Positions 49,604 through 59,134 are shown, counted from the first letter of the stretch. The stretch: DNA of 64,000 bases from Niabella soli DSM 19437 (GCF_000243115.2 NZ_CP007035.1:3658001-3722000), one strand, 5' to 3'. Translations and numbers: made by a program. The notes: a model not told the origin generated them from the letters alone.

Positions 49604-49613
49604 CATTCGTGCA
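49604..49613. repeat. Right target site duplication of the MITE-like element
   Basis: CATTCGTGCA, directly after the right terminal repeat. The following TTGGTGGCC continues the target repeat seen at 20881-20899. Confidence 0.85.
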
Positions 49614-49644
49614 TTGGTGGCCGTTTTCCTTTTTCTTTTACCCG

Positions 49645-49652
49645 TATCTTTG
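49645..49652 (+). promoter_or_regulatory. -7 box of lspA promoter
   Basis: TATCTTTG, a full match, 21 nt before the ATG at 49674 and 31 bp after the mobile element and its target duplication, so the insertion stopped short of the promoter core. Confidence 0.55.
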
Positions 49653-49673
49653 CCCCCGCATAAAAAATAACGG

Positions 49674-50369
49674 ATGAAAGCTGGGAAATTAAGTACGTCG
49701 GTCATTGTAATCCTCCTCATTCTGGTGGTAGACCAGGTGGTGAAGATCTATATAAAAACACACTATCCGGTTGGAGAAGTAACCCGCCTGTTTGGCATGG
49801 ACTGGGCACGCATTCATTTTATTGAAAACTCAGGCATGGCCTGGGGGTGGAAATTTGGTAATGAAGCCGGCAAAGTGGCGCTGACGCTGTTTCGCCTGGC
49901 AGCGGTGATCTTTGGCTCCTTTTTGCTGGTAAAATTTGCAAAAGAAAAATACACCCGCGGCTTTATGATCTGCGTAGCGCTGATCTATGCCGGGGCCCTG
50001 GGAAACCTGATCGACAGTATGTTTTACGGGATGCTCTTCGACAAAGGACTGCATTTTGATCCGGCCTTCGGCGATTATATTGGTTATGAAGGTATTGCGA
50101 AGTTTGGCGGACATGGCTACGCTTCGTTTTTACACGGCAGCGTAGTGGACATGCTTTATTTTCCCATGGTTAAAACCCATTATCCCTCCTGGTTTCCGGG
50201 GGTGGGCGGCGAGCCGTTTGAATTTTTTGCCCCGATCTTTAATATAGCCGATGCCGCCATCTCCACCGGGGTGATCGCCCTGCTGGTATTTCAAAAGAGA
50301 TTTTATAAGAAAGTTGAGGAACCGGCTGCAATTACAAAAACCGAAATCAGGGAAGAACAGGTAAGCTAA
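49674..50369 (+). CDS. lspA: Lipoprotein signal peptidase II
   Basis: A 231-residue inner-membrane aspartyl protease. Helix 1 has VVDQVVKIYI, and the catalytic aspartates are in ALIYAGALGNLIDSM and FNIADAAISTGVIALLVF. IHFIENSGMAWGW is the conserved NxG region. Compared with about 165 residues in E. coli it has an insert of about 45 residues between the two Asp motifs (VKTHYPSWFPGVGGEPFEFF and the part before it), which is usual in Bacteroidota, and a polar tail of about 20 residues. It cleaves prolipoproteins, of which this window encodes several. The MITE-like element lies 70 bp upstream. Confidence 0.93.
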   Translation: MKAGKLSTSVIVILLILVVDQVVKIYIKTHYPVGEVTRLFGMDWARIHFIENSGMAWGWKFGNEAGKVALTLFRLAAVIFGSFLLVKFAKEKYTRGFMICVALIYAGALGNLIDSMFYGMLFDKGLHFDPAFGDYIGYEGIAKFGGHGYASFLHGSVVDMLYFPMVKTHYPSWFPGVGGEPFEFFAPIFNIADAAISTGVIALLVFQKRFYKKVEEPAAITKTEIREEQVS

Positions 50370-50458
50370 GTTTGGCGATAAAACCATTCGAATCTAAACC
50401 ACTAAGGAATTACGCTCATTAAGAAATCGCTTAATGAATCTCAACTGCTTAATGCCCA

Positions 50459-50510
50459 CCCCGCCAGAATGAATCCTTCGGGCTGGCATGCCGGTACGGA
50501 CGGGGTTTTT
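50459..50510. terminator. Possible terminator between convergent lspA and feoB
   Basis: CCCCG (50459-50463) and CGGGG (50501-50505) followed by TTTTT, with an inner CCAG/CTGG stem. The stem is imperfect, so this is a tentative call. It would serve lspA. Confidence 0.4.
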
Positions 50511-50560
50511 ACGTTTTCGGATCGCCCATGATTCAGGGCTTTTCTCAGGTCTCTTCCGTT

Positions 50561-52678
50561 TTATTTTAGTAACTGGTAAACCAAAAAGCTAAGCACATAG
50601 GCCAGGCCGGTCATATACGCAAGCTGTATAAGGGGCCATTTCCAGGAGCCCGTTTCGCGCTTTACAACAGCAAGGGTGCTCATACAGAGCATGGCAAAAA
50701 CATAAAAGATCAATAACGACACCCCGGTGGCCAGGGTAAATACTTTTGAGCCGTCGGCAAAAGTGGCCTGGTCCATTTTATCGCGCAGCGCCTTGTTCTC
50801 GCCTTTATCATCCTGAACGCTATATAAAGTGGCCATCGTTCCCACAAAAACCTCGCGGGCGGCAAAGGAAGTGAACAAGGCAATGCCTATTTTCCAGTCG
50901 TAACCCAGCGGGCGAATAGCGGGTTCAAGGGCTTTGCCCATGATGCCGGCATAGGAATTTTCCAGCTTTGCTGCCGAACGGGCTTCGGCTGCCGCTGTTG
51001 TATCAGCATTGGGTTGTACAAGGGCCGTTTTATATTGCTGCTCGATAGTATGCATGCGCTGACTGGGACCGAACGAACTTAAAAACCAAAGAATAACGCT
51101 GATGATCATAATGATCCTTCCCGCCTGCAACACAAAGATCTTTGCTTTTTCAATCATTGTTTCCAGTGCATTCCGCCACCTGGGTGAACGATAAGTGGGC
51201 AATTCCAGTATGAAATAGCTTTTTTCTTTACTCCTGATAAAGAATTTGGCAATATAGGCTACCAATAAGGCAAATACGACACCCAACAGGTACAACCCCA
51301 TCATCACCAGGCCCTGCAGACTGATAAATCCGAGCAGGTATTTTTGCGGAATGACCAACCCCACCAGGATTACATATACCGGCAGCCGGGCCGAGCAGCT
51401 CATGAGGGGCGTTATCAAAATAGTAAGGAGGCGTTCTTTGCGGTTTTCGATGCTGCGCGCACTCATAATGGCGGGAACCGCGCAGGCAAACCCGCTGATC
51501 ATCGGCATTACACTTTTGCCATTGAGCCCTACACTGCGCATCACCCGGTCGGTCAAAAAGCTGATCCGGGCCATATAACCCGTGTCTTCCAGCAAAGCGA
51601 TCAGTCCGAAAAGGATCATGATCTGGGGCACAAAAATGATGATGCCCCCCAGTCCGGCAATAATGCCATTGATCAAAAGGTCGGTAAGCTGACTTTCCGG
51701 CAATACCTGTCCCAGCCATCCGCTAAAGGCCGCGGTGCCTGAATCGATCCAATCCATTGGATAAGAGGCGATCAGGAATACGCACTGGAACATAAAAAAT
51801 AATACCCCCAGCAGAATAATGTATCCCCAGAACCGGTTCAGGAAAATATTATCCAGCCGCTCCGTAACAATATTTTTCCGGTTAGGATCCGGAACGGTTA
51901 CGGATAAGCTCATGATATTACCGATGCGCTGGTATCGTTGCAGGATCTCCTCCGCCTGGGTTTTAGTAGGGTTAAAAGCGTTTCGCCGTTCTGTTTCCTC
52001 GATCTGATCCTGTAATTCGTTTGGCAGGGCAAAGGTTTCGTGGTTGATCAGGTAATGCACCCCTTCATACGAGCTGATGCCGGGTACCAGGGTTTTTACC
52101 TGCTCTATGGCTTTAGGAGCCAATGATTCGATAGCTATAAAGTCATGAACCGGGGGGCGGTACAAATTGCCCGAAATCATTTCGATGGCCTTTTTAAGGT
52201 TGTCGATGCCTTTATTTTTACGGGGATTGACGGCAACGATCGGGATGCCCAGTTCCCGCTCCATCTCATTGATATTTATATGAATACCTTTTTTACGGGC
52301 CAGGTCCATCATGGTTAAGGCCATCACCACAGGGCGCTTCAGATCGATGATCTGACTGCAGAAAAGCAGGTTCCGTTTCAGGTTACTGGCATCGGCTACC
52401 ACCACAATGGCATCCGCTTTTACCGCTTTATCCTGGTTGAGAATAACTTTATAGGCCACCTCCTCATCCAGCCTGCGCGGGTATAAACTATAGGTTCCCG
52501 GAAGATCAATAATTTCTGCAGAAAATGGACCAATTTTTGTAAAGCCGGTCTTTTTATCAACAGTAACACCCGGGAAATTTCCTACTTTCTGATTGAGACC
52601 GGTAAGGGAATTGAACAACGAGCTCTTCCCGCTATTCGGGTTTCCTACCAATGCTATATGTAACGGCTTCTTTTCCAA
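50561..52678 (-). CDS. feoB: Ferrous iron transport protein B
   Basis: A 705-residue Fe2+ transporter. The N-terminal G domain has G1 GNPNSGKS (12-19), G2 VGNFPGVTVDKK, G3 DLPGTYSL and G4-like ALTMMD. Membrane gate repeats follow, with CAVPAIMSAR and SCSARLPVYVILVG, each with the conserved Cys, and a C-terminal SFAAREVFVGTMATLY. It imports Fe(II) through the inner membrane. No feoA is next to it. The start appears to be a TTG at 52678; there is no in-frame ATG before the G1 motif. A TAATTTTG box at 52692-52699 supports this start. Confidence 0.93.
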   Translation of the reverse strand: MEKKPLHIALVGNPNSGKSSLFNSLTGLNQKVGNFPGVTVDKKTGFTKIGPFSAEIIDLPGTYSLYPRRLDEEVAYKVILNQDKAVKADAIVVVADASNLKRNLLFCSQIIDLKRPVVMALTMMDLARKKGIHININEMERELGIPIVAVNPRKNKGIDNLKKAIEMISGNLYRPPVHDFIAIESLAPKAIEQVKTLVPGISSYEGVHYLINHETFALPNELQDQIEETERRNAFNPTKTQAEEILQRYQRIGNIMSLSVTVPDPNRKNIVTERLDNIFLNRFWGYIILLGVLFFMFQCVFLIASYPMDWIDSGTAAFSGWLGQVLPESQLTDLLINGIIAGLGGIIIFVPQIMILFGLIALLEDTGYMARISFLTDRVMRSVGLNGKSVMPMISGFACAVPAIMSARSIENRKERLLTILITPLMSCSARLPVYVILVGLVIPQKYLLGFISLQGLVMMGLYLLGVVFALLVAYIAKFFIRSKEKSYFILELPTYRSPRWRNALETMIEKAKIFVLQAGRIIMIISVILWFLSSFGPSQRMHTIEQQYKTALVQPNADTTAAAEARSAAKLENSYAGIMGKALEPAIRPLGYDWKIGIALFTSFAAREVFVGTMATLYSVQDDKGENKALRDKMDQATFADGSKVFTLATGVSLLIFYVFAMLCMSTLAVVKRETGSWKWPLIQLAYMTGLAYVLSFLVYQLLK

Positions 52679-52691
52679 AATCTGAGCGCGG

Positions 52692-52699
52692 CAAAATTA
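52692..52699 (-). promoter_or_regulatory. -7 box of feoB promoter
   Basis: Minus-strand TAATTTTG, a full match to TAnnTTTG, 13 nt before the TTG start. No Fur-like palindrome is evident. Confidence 0.5.
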
Positions 52700-52890
52700 C
52701 GACTCCTGGAGGTTGCGCACTTACGAATTTGGGAAAACTCGGATAAAGCTCCATCGGAACGCGCAGATTTCCGCGGAAGCGTATTTTTTTAGGCAGGGAA
52801 GGCGGTAAAACGGTAAGGCATAAGCTATTTAAAAGTAAAAAGATTCCCGCCTTTCCGTCTTCCCGGCTAATAATTAGGTTATTGTCAAAA

Positions 52891-55149
52891 TTATGACGCC
52901 ACCGAAAGCGGCAGTGGAGCGTTGTCTTCAGCCGCAGGCTTAAATTCCGTAATTTCAGCCGCAATTGTGTTCAGATCACCGGTAGCGCGACTGATCAACA
53001 AGAACTGATCAATAATGGGTTTTAATTCGGCAAGCTTGATGCGGGTTTCCGTGTTAAGTAGCCCCTGTTCCAGTTCCAGTTTGCGTCTTTCCAGTAATTG
53101 GTTCACCTCGGATTTGAGCTGTTTGGTATCATTGGCCCGGGGGTTGATGGAGGTAGCATCTTCTGAAAGGATAGCGACCGTATTTTCCAGCTCCTGCAAA
53201 ATATTGGCAATAACCGGCTCAAAATGCTGCGAGCGGTATTTGGGTGCCAGTTGTTTGGAATAGTGCGCTAACGTAGCAATATGGGAATTAATGGTAAAGA
53301 TCATCACCACAAATTTGTGCAGTTTCTTTATGTGCTGCCGCTTGCTTTTGGGCTCACTTAGCATGCGTTGAAAAGTTCCCGAAAGATTGGCCTGGGCAAC
53401 AAAGGCTTCTTTCCGGCTTAGCTTATGACTAACATCAGGGTCCCCGTTGGTATAGGCCCGGGAAACGGTTGCAAAATAGGCAGCCGTCTTTTGCAGGGCC
53501 GTGATCATATAGGTTTTTACCTGTTTCTTTTCCCAGGAAGGAATGAGGTAAGTGGTTAAAAATGCTATAACCGACCCGATGATCGTATCTAACACACGGT
53601 TTTCGATAACGATATGAAAGTTCTTGCTGTCGAGCAAAAAGAACAGGATCATTATATAAGCCGTCATAAAAGTAACGCTGATGAGGTAACGGGTGCGCAT
53701 GAAACTATAGGTGGCGATCATTAAAAGGATCATCACCACAAATCGCGCCGTAGGCGTATCAACCAAAAAAAGCAATCCAATGCCGCCCAATGCGCCGATA
53801 ACCGTGCCCATAACCCTCTGGTAATTGCGTTGTTTGGTAACACTGTAAGTAGGCTTAAGGATCACCATTGCAGTGAGCAGGATCCAATAGCTGTATTCCA
53901 GTTGCAGCAGCCTTGCCACAACAAACCCCGTAGTCATGGCGATGCTTAAACGCAACGCATGGCGAAAGGTATTAGATTGTAAAGAGAGGTTTTCCCTGAT
54001 CAGGTCGCGATCGAGATCGCTTTTCTCCAGAAACGAATTATAATTATCCGCCAGTTTTATATCCGGTTTTACGCGATCATAGCGGGTGTAATGATGCAGG
54101 GTGTACAGGCGCAGCGTCATATCTTCCAGCGACTGCAGGATCTTGCGCATATTGATCAATGCTTCCAGGTTGTCTGCATTGCGATGCCGGTTAACGAAGG
54201 TGTCAAAATGCGTTTTCAATCCGCGCATTTCTTCGTTCAGGTCCCTTGTCACCCGGGAGCGGCTCCCACCCTGGATAGACACGCCAATTTCATACAGTTC
54301 ATCCACCATGCTCAGGATCACTTTTTGAAAATGAGGCAGGATAGTGGTGCCGTCGAACCGTTTGTGCATCGATTCATAATTGTAAAAAGTGGCATTGGCT
54401 TTTTCAAAAAGATCAACTGATTCAATAAATAATACCAATAATCCTCTGCCGGTAGTGGTGACCGATTTTACAATGTTGCGGCTTTTGAACAGCATTTCCC
54501 GTACCAGGATCTGTTTGTCCTGTACTTTTTGTTGCTGCAGCATCAGGTTGCTGTAGGTCTTGTCATAATCTACGCCTTCGCTATAGAAATAAGACCGGGT
54601 CTTTAAATAATCGCCGATGGAAATGATACAGTCGCCCAATGCCTGCTGAATAACCCTGTAAGGGCGCGCGCCATTCAATAGTAAACTGAGCCCGATATAC
54701 CAAAGGCCGCCGAAAAGAAGATACAAGCCGTCTTCCACAACACCCCAACCCGTTGCCTTGTGATAAAGCGTAAGCACCATTACCAACAGGCCGGCAAAGC
54801 CAACGGCATTGGTACGTGCGTTATAGACACCCAGCATACCCAACGAAAAGCTCAGGGAGCAGATAACCACTCCCGTGATCCATTGATTCGTATGGGCGAA
54901 CCCCGTGATCAGGTCTACACAAAAAATAAGTGCCAGCGCTGCAAACATGCCGGACCGGCGCTCGCTTATGGGGCCGGGAATATCTGCCGCGCTAACGCAT
55001 AGCGCGCCCAGTGATACGATCAAACCCGTTTCCAGTTCGCCAAAATAGCTCAGGACAATGGATGGGAACGTAATACCCACAGTGATCCGTATTGCTTCAT
55101 TAAAGTAATAGCTGGTTACAAACTGCCGGTATTCTTTTATATAATCCAT
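52891..55149 (-). CDS. FUSC-family inner-membrane protein
   Basis: A 752-residue protein of the YccS/FUSC type, with two membrane blocks, about residues 15-165 and 395-515, each of several helices, and a soluble helical domain after each. The first block has ETGLIVSLGALCVSAADIPGP; the second has YSYWILLTAMVILKPTYSVTKQRNYQRVMGTVIGALGG, the FUSC motif. Relatives are linked to efflux of aromatic acids or other small molecules; no partner genes are adjacent. I chose the ATG at 55149 (MDYIKEYRQ), which has a TAAATTTG box 6 nt upstream, over an ATG at 55170 that would lie beyond that box. feoB is 212 bp downstream on the same strand. Confidence 0.85.
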   Translation of the reverse strand: MDYIKEYRQFVTSYYFNEAIRITVGITFPSIVLSYFGELETGLIVSLGALCVSAADIPGPISERRSGMFAALALIFCVDLITGFAHTNQWITGVVICSLSFSLGMLGVYNARTNAVGFAGLLVMVLTLYHKATGWGVVEDGLYLLFGGLWYIGLSLLLNGARPYRVIQQALGDCIISIGDYLKTRSYFYSEGVDYDKTYSNLMLQQQKVQDKQILVREMLFKSRNIVKSVTTTGRGLLVLFIESVDLFEKANATFYNYESMHKRFDGTTILPHFQKVILSMVDELYEIGVSIQGGSRSRVTRDLNEEMRGLKTHFDTFVNRHRNADNLEALINMRKILQSLEDMTLRLYTLHHYTRYDRVKPDIKLADNYNSFLEKSDLDRDLIRENLSLQSNTFRHALRLSIAMTTGFVVARLLQLEYSYWILLTAMVILKPTYSVTKQRNYQRVMGTVIGALGGIGLLFLVDTPTARFVVMILLMIATYSFMRTRYLISVTFMTAYIMILFFLLDSKNFHIVIENRVLDTIIGSVIAFLTTYLIPSWEKKQVKTYMITALQKTAAYFATVSRAYTNGDPDVSHKLSRKEAFVAQANLSGTFQRMLSEPKSKRQHIKKLHKFVVMIFTINSHIATLAHYSKQLAPKYRSQHFEPVIANILQELENTVAILSEDATSINPRANDTKQLKSEVNQLLERRKLELEQGLLNTETRIKLAELKPIIDQFLLISRATGDLNTIAAEITEFKPAAEDNAPLPLSVAS

Positions 55150-55155
55150 TGCATA

Positions 55156-55163
55156 CAAATTTA
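55156..55163 (-). promoter_or_regulatory. -7 box of the FUSC gene promoter
   Basis: Minus-strand TAAATTTG, a full match, 6 nt before the ATG at 55149. It decides the start and suggests a leaderless transcript. Confidence 0.55.
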
Positions 55164-55238
55164 CGAACAATGAAGGGTTTGGTAAACAGGGCAGTAGCCT
55201 GATCTATTGTAAATTCGCACTTAGTATTTTTATAAAGC

Positions 55239-55302
55239 TCACTGAGGAGATTTTACGGATTTTCACAGAAAAGATCTGTGTTAATCTGTGCTTTCTGTGA
55301 GA
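55239..55302. repeat. Dispersed ATCTGTG-type intergenic repeat
   Basis: Contains CACAGAAAAGATCTGTG, AATCTGTG and TTTCTGTGAG in tandem, the same word family as at 45351, 45512, 45681, 57669 and 62409. Confidence 0.5.
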
Positions 55303-55465
55303 AAATAAAAATATTAAGTCCCGAAAGGGACGCGTGCCTCGCTTCATATCTCACAAAACGTAAAGTAACCGCGGTTGAAATTGGTCACATTAAACTACTT
55401 GTTTGCCCCATTTTTAGTAGTTATATGAACCGGCTGTGCTAATCTTGCGGTATTAAAATAAAAAG

Positions 55466-56941
55466 ATGAAAGCCAGAAATATTTATAGGAAAATTGAGAT
55501 ACTCATCGCCACACTGCTGGCCGGTTTTTTTGTGTTTTTCATTTCAACGAATAATGACTACTCTTTCGAAAGGCACCAGTTTACAGACAACCATATCGCC
55601 TATAATTTTAACACCAACTACCTGCAGCCATGGATAGCGATTATTATTACGGCCTATCTGCTGGTTTTATTTCTTACCCAGTATGTGGAAATGAAGACCC
55701 GGGGCTTTTTTAAGATTACGCTATTTATATGCAGTTACCTGTTGTGGGCATTTGTGCTTTCCTTCTGTTTCAGCTATATTTTTGCCTGGCGGTATGGCGA
55801 TTCAGGCTATACGAATCAACGCGATGTGCTTTCCGGTTTTTTCGTGGAAGGCTTTGCCGTGGCGGCGCTGTCCTTCTTTTTTTACCTGATCTATTACGGG
55901 CTGAAAGAGTTGGTCTTTAATGCCGCTCTCTGGAAGAAAATAAAGGAAAACAGGGGCTCAAAAGTTGTTTACATAGCGCTTAGCGTGCTGGCCTGGCTGT
56001 TTATTTTGATCATGCTCGGGGCTAATAATGCAGCAGATTTTTTCATTATTGTCTGGGCCGTGGTATTGCCCTATGCCTTACTGATGGGCTATCTGAATGT
56101 AAAAGTGCTGATACCGGCATTGCCGGAGAAACGGCCCTTTTCAGGATATTATCTGTCCCGTATTATACCGGTAGCCCTGCTGATAAATTTTATTGCAACG
56201 GTATTTTGTATGACCACCGTTCATGGAAGCGGTGCATTTATTGGCGCTTACTTTTTATTGCTGGTATGGACGGGGTTGGTGGTGATCCCTGCCTCCTGGT
56301 GGTTTTACCGGAATCAAAAAGAAAAATCGGGATTAAAAACGGCGTTGGGCTCCTCGCAGGCCAACCTGGGTTTTCTGCGCTCGCAGATCAATCCGCATTT
56401 TTTGTTTAATGCACTGAATACCCTTTATGGCACGGCCTTACAGGAAAACGCCGAGCGAACCGGGGAGGGCATTCAAAAGCTGGGGGACATGATGCGCTTT
56501 ATGTTGCATGAAAATATGCAGGACAAAATTTTGCTGGTGCGTGAGGCCGACTACCTGCGTAATTATATCGACCTGCAAAAACTGCGCACGGCCACTTCAC
56601 CGGACATCAGCATCCAGGTAAAGATCGATGAGCCGGCCACCAGCCTGCAGATCGCGCCCATGCTGTTGATACCGTTTGTGGAGAACGCATTTAAACACGG
56701 CATCAGCCTGAAAGAGCCGTCGCACATAACTATTGCGCTGCATACACAGAACAACCTGTTGTATTTTGATGTGCAGAACAGCATTCATTTAAAACCCGAT
56801 GGAGACCCGGAAAGGTTTAAAAGTGGTATTGGGTTGCAGAATGTAAAAGAGCGGCTGCAACTGGAATACCCCGAGCGGCATGAGCTGCTGATCCGGCAAA
56901 CGGCAAAGGACTTTTTTGTGCATTTAACCATTAATTTATAA
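55466..56941 (+). CDS. LytS-type sensor histidine kinase, multi-helix
   Basis: A 491-residue kinase with about eight membrane helices in the first 290 residues and no large periplasmic domain. The kinase part has the phospho-His in SQINPHFLFNALNTLYG, a helical stretch ending DYLRNYIDLQKLR, and the N-box LIPFVENAFKHG, then GIGLQNVKERLQLEYP. It would sense a membrane-linked signal. A LytTR regulator gene starts with GTG 40 bp downstream on the same strand. TAATCTTG, a near-match to the -7 box, lies about 20 bp upstream. Confidence 0.9.
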   Translation: MKARNIYRKIEILIATLLAGFFVFFISTNNDYSFERHQFTDNHIAYNFNTNYLQPWIAIIITAYLLVLFLTQYVEMKTRGFFKITLFICSYLLWAFVLSFCFSYIFAWRYGDSGYTNQRDVLSGFFVEGFAVAALSFFFYLIYYGLKELVFNAALWKKIKENRGSKVVYIALSVLAWLFILIMLGANNAADFFIIVWAVVLPYALLMGYLNVKVLIPALPEKRPFSGYYLSRIIPVALLINFIATVFCMTTVHGSGAFIGAYFLLLVWTGLVVIPASWWFYRNQKEKSGLKTALGSSQANLGFLRSQINPHFLFNALNTLYGTALQENAERTGEGIQKLGDMMRFMLHENMQDKILLVREADYLRNYIDLQKLRTATSPDISIQVKIDEPATSLQIAPMLLIPFVENAFKHGISLKEPSHITIALHTQNNLLYFDVQNSIHLKPDGDPERFKSGIGLQNVKERLQLEYPERHELLIRQTAKDFFVHLTINL

Positions 56942-56980
56942 GTACCTTCAATCCTTAATAAAAATACCTCATATTTTTTC

Positions 56981-57646
56981 GTGAACGCAATAGCCATAGA
57001 CGACGAACCCCTTGCGCTGGAGGTGATAAAGAACCTTGCTTCAAAAGTATCGTTCATAAAACTGGAAGCGGTATTTACCAACGCTTTTGAGGCGATCGGT
57101 TTTTTACAGCAGCATAAAATTGACCTGATCTTTCTGGATATCAAAATGCCAGATATTACGGGCATTGAGCTTTCCAAAAGCCTGGCCAATCCACCCATGA
57201 TCATTTTTACAACAGCGTATACCGAACATGCGGTGGAAGGATTTGAAGTGAATGCGGTGGATTACCTGCTGAAACCCTTTTCCCTGGCGCGTTTTATAAA
57301 AGCCTGTACCCGGGCGCAGGAATTGTTTGCTTTGAAAAATAATAAACCCGGTGAAACAGATTCCCTTTTCCTTAAAGACGGGTACGAGCAGATACGGGTA
57401 TTGCTGGATGATATTTTATATATTGAAGCGGCAGGGAATTATCTGAATGTGGTGTTGAAGCATAAAAAGCTGATGACACGCATTACTATCAACGAAATGA
57501 CGAACCTGCTGCCGGCAGATCAGTTTGTCCGCATTCACCGCAGTTATATTGTTGCAAAAAATAAAGTGACCAAATTTAACCGGCAGGCGGTTTTTATTGA
57601 CCTGCTGGAATTCCCGATAGGGAATAACTATGAATTTGGAAGATAG
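56981..57646 (+). CDS. LytTR-family response regulator
   Basis: A 221-residue regulator. The receiver has IDDEPLALEVI, phospho-Asp in LIFLDIKMPDITG, the Thr in MIIFTTAY and the Lys in NAVDYLLKPFS. The LytTR domain (from about 125) has SLFLKDGYEQIRVLLDDILYIEAAGNY and FVRIHRSYIVAKNKV. The start is a GTG; the first codons NAIAIDDEP align with the usual start of the family. It pairs with the kinase just upstream. Its target genes are not evident here. Confidence 0.92.
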   Translation: MNAIAIDDEPLALEVIKNLASKVSFIKLEAVFTNAFEAIGFLQQHKIDLIFLDIKMPDITGIELSKSLANPPMIIFTTAYTEHAVEGFEVNAVDYLLKPFSLARFIKACTRAQELFALKNNKPGETDSLFLKDGYEQIRVLLDDILYIEAAGNYLNVVLKHKKLMTRITINEMTNLLPADQFVRIHRSYIVAKNKVTKFNRQAVFIDLLEFPIGNNYEFGR

Positions 57647-57758
57647 TCTGGCGGAGGGGTAAATAATGGCTCACAGATTCCGCAGACTTGCACAGATTTT
57701 TAAAACAATCCGCCGCGTCTCTGCTCTGCTGCATCGCCGCGTGAAATTTAACCGCGAA

Positions 57759-58997
57759 TTAATTCCTGGCATAATAATACAGCGTACTGCTGTTCTCCTC
57801 CCTGAAGATCCGTTGTGCCGCATCCCGGATATTTTCAGCGGTTACAGCACCATAACGTTGCAGCTCTGTGTTCATCATGCCCGCATCACCCAACAATTCA
57901 TAAAAAGCCAGGCTGTTCGCGCGGTTCAACAGGCTCATATCTTCAAAGGCCATCATGCTTTCGGTTTTATTCTTTACCTTATGCAGTTCTGTTTCGGAAA
58001 CAGGTACTTCTTTCAATGTTGCCAATAATTGTTCAATGGCCGCTTCCGCAAGCTTCATGTCGGTGCCCTTTGTCAGTTTACCTTCAATACAAATAATGCC
58101 CGGATCAATGCTGCCCATGTGGTAGCACTGGATGTTTACAAATAGTTGCAGTTCTTTTACCAGTTTTTCAAATAAGCGGGAAGATTCGCCTCCGCCCAGG
58201 ATATCAGTGATCAGGTCGGCTGCATAATAGTCATCGTTTAACCGGTCTGCAATATGCCAGCATTTATAAAAGGCGTCCAGGGGGACATTCGCGTGCACCT
58301 CCATTTTTCTCGGATCGGTTTGAGCCTCTTCCACCGGCAACTTACGATCCGGTATCGCCCCCGCAGGGATATTCCCAAACCATTTTTCCGCCAGTGCTTT
58401 CACTATCTCGGTTGTAACATTTCCTGCAACTACCATGATGGCGTTATCGGGGCGGTAATGTTTAAAAAAGAAATTTTTTACGTCGTCCAGTTGTGCGTTT
58501 TCGATATGCGACAGTTCCTTGCCGATGGTCATCCAGCGATAAGGATGTTTTTTGTATGCCAGTTCCCTTAGCTTAAACCATACATCCCCGTAGGGCTTTT
58601 CCAGGTAATGCTCTTTGAATTCTTCCACCACTACTTTACGCTGCACTTCCAGGCTTTTTTTATTGAAGGCGAGAGAAAGCATCCGGTCGCTTTCCAGCCA
58701 GAAGGCGGTTTCCAGGTTTTCGCGGGGTATCTGGATATAATAATTGGTAAGGTCGTTGGTGGTATAAGCATTGTTTTCGCCGCCCGCCAGTTGTAAGGGC
58801 TCGTCGTATTCCGGGATATTTACCGACCCGCCAAACATCAGGTGTTCAAATAAATGTGCAAAACCCGTTTGGTCCGGCTGTTCATCCCTGGCTCCCACAT
58901 CATATAAAATATTCATTACCACGGTTGGAGTGGAGGTATCGGGGTGAACGATCACCCGCAGCCCATTGTCTAAAACAAACTTATCAAAATGAATCAT
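57759..58997 (-). CDS. M16-family zinc peptidase, catalytic subunit
   Basis: A 412-residue M16B peptidase. The zinc motif is HLFEH at 48-52 in GFAHLFEHLMFGGS, with the downstream glutamate region ENLETAFWLESDRM and VVVEEFKEHYLEKP. The C-terminal half has SRLFEKLVKELQLFVNIQCY, in which the substrate-binding Arg and Tyr of the usual R-x6-Y pattern are both Val, so the R/Y pair is lost. This is the reverse of the protein at 18049-19323, which has R/Y but no HxxEH. The two are likely partners of one heterodimer. There is no signal peptide. It follows the DUF937-OmpA gene on the minus strand after a terminator. Confidence 0.9.
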   Translation of the reverse strand: MIHFDKFVLDNGLRVIVHPDTSTPTVVMNILYDVGARDEQPDQTGFAHLFEHLMFGGSVNIPEYDEPLQLAGGENNAYTTNDLTNYYIQIPRENLETAFWLESDRMLSLAFNKKSLEVQRKVVVEEFKEHYLEKPYGDVWFKLRELAYKKHPYRWMTIGKELSHIENAQLDDVKNFFFKHYRPDNAIMVVAGNVTTEIVKALAEKWFGNIPAGAIPDRKLPVEEAQTDPRKMEVHANVPLDAFYKCWHIADRLNDDYYAADLITDILGGGESSRLFEKLVKELQLFVNIQCYHMGSIDPGIICIEGKLTKGTDMKLAEAAIEQLLATLKEVPVSETELHKVKNKTESMMAFEDMSLLNRANSLAFYELLGDAGMMNTELQRYGAVTAENIRDAAQRIFREENSSTLYYYARN

Positions 58998-59081
58998 GGA
59001 GCGAAAGTAACGCGAATTTTAAATTTATCAGATTTCAAGGCAATAAATTTCGAATGCCATTGTATCATAAAGGCATAGAAC

Positions 59082-59112
59082 AAAAAAAGGCCGCCTCCGG
59101 GGAGACAGCCTT
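59082..59112 (-). terminator. Intrinsic terminator of the DUF937-OmpA gene
   Basis: On the minus strand AAGGCTGTCTCC pairs with GGAGGCGGCCTT (with two G-T wobbles) and is followed by a run of T. It starts 22 bp after the stop of the DUF937-OmpA gene. Confidence 0.75.
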
Positions 59113-59134
59113 GTATTTAGGGTTTCGATAACAC

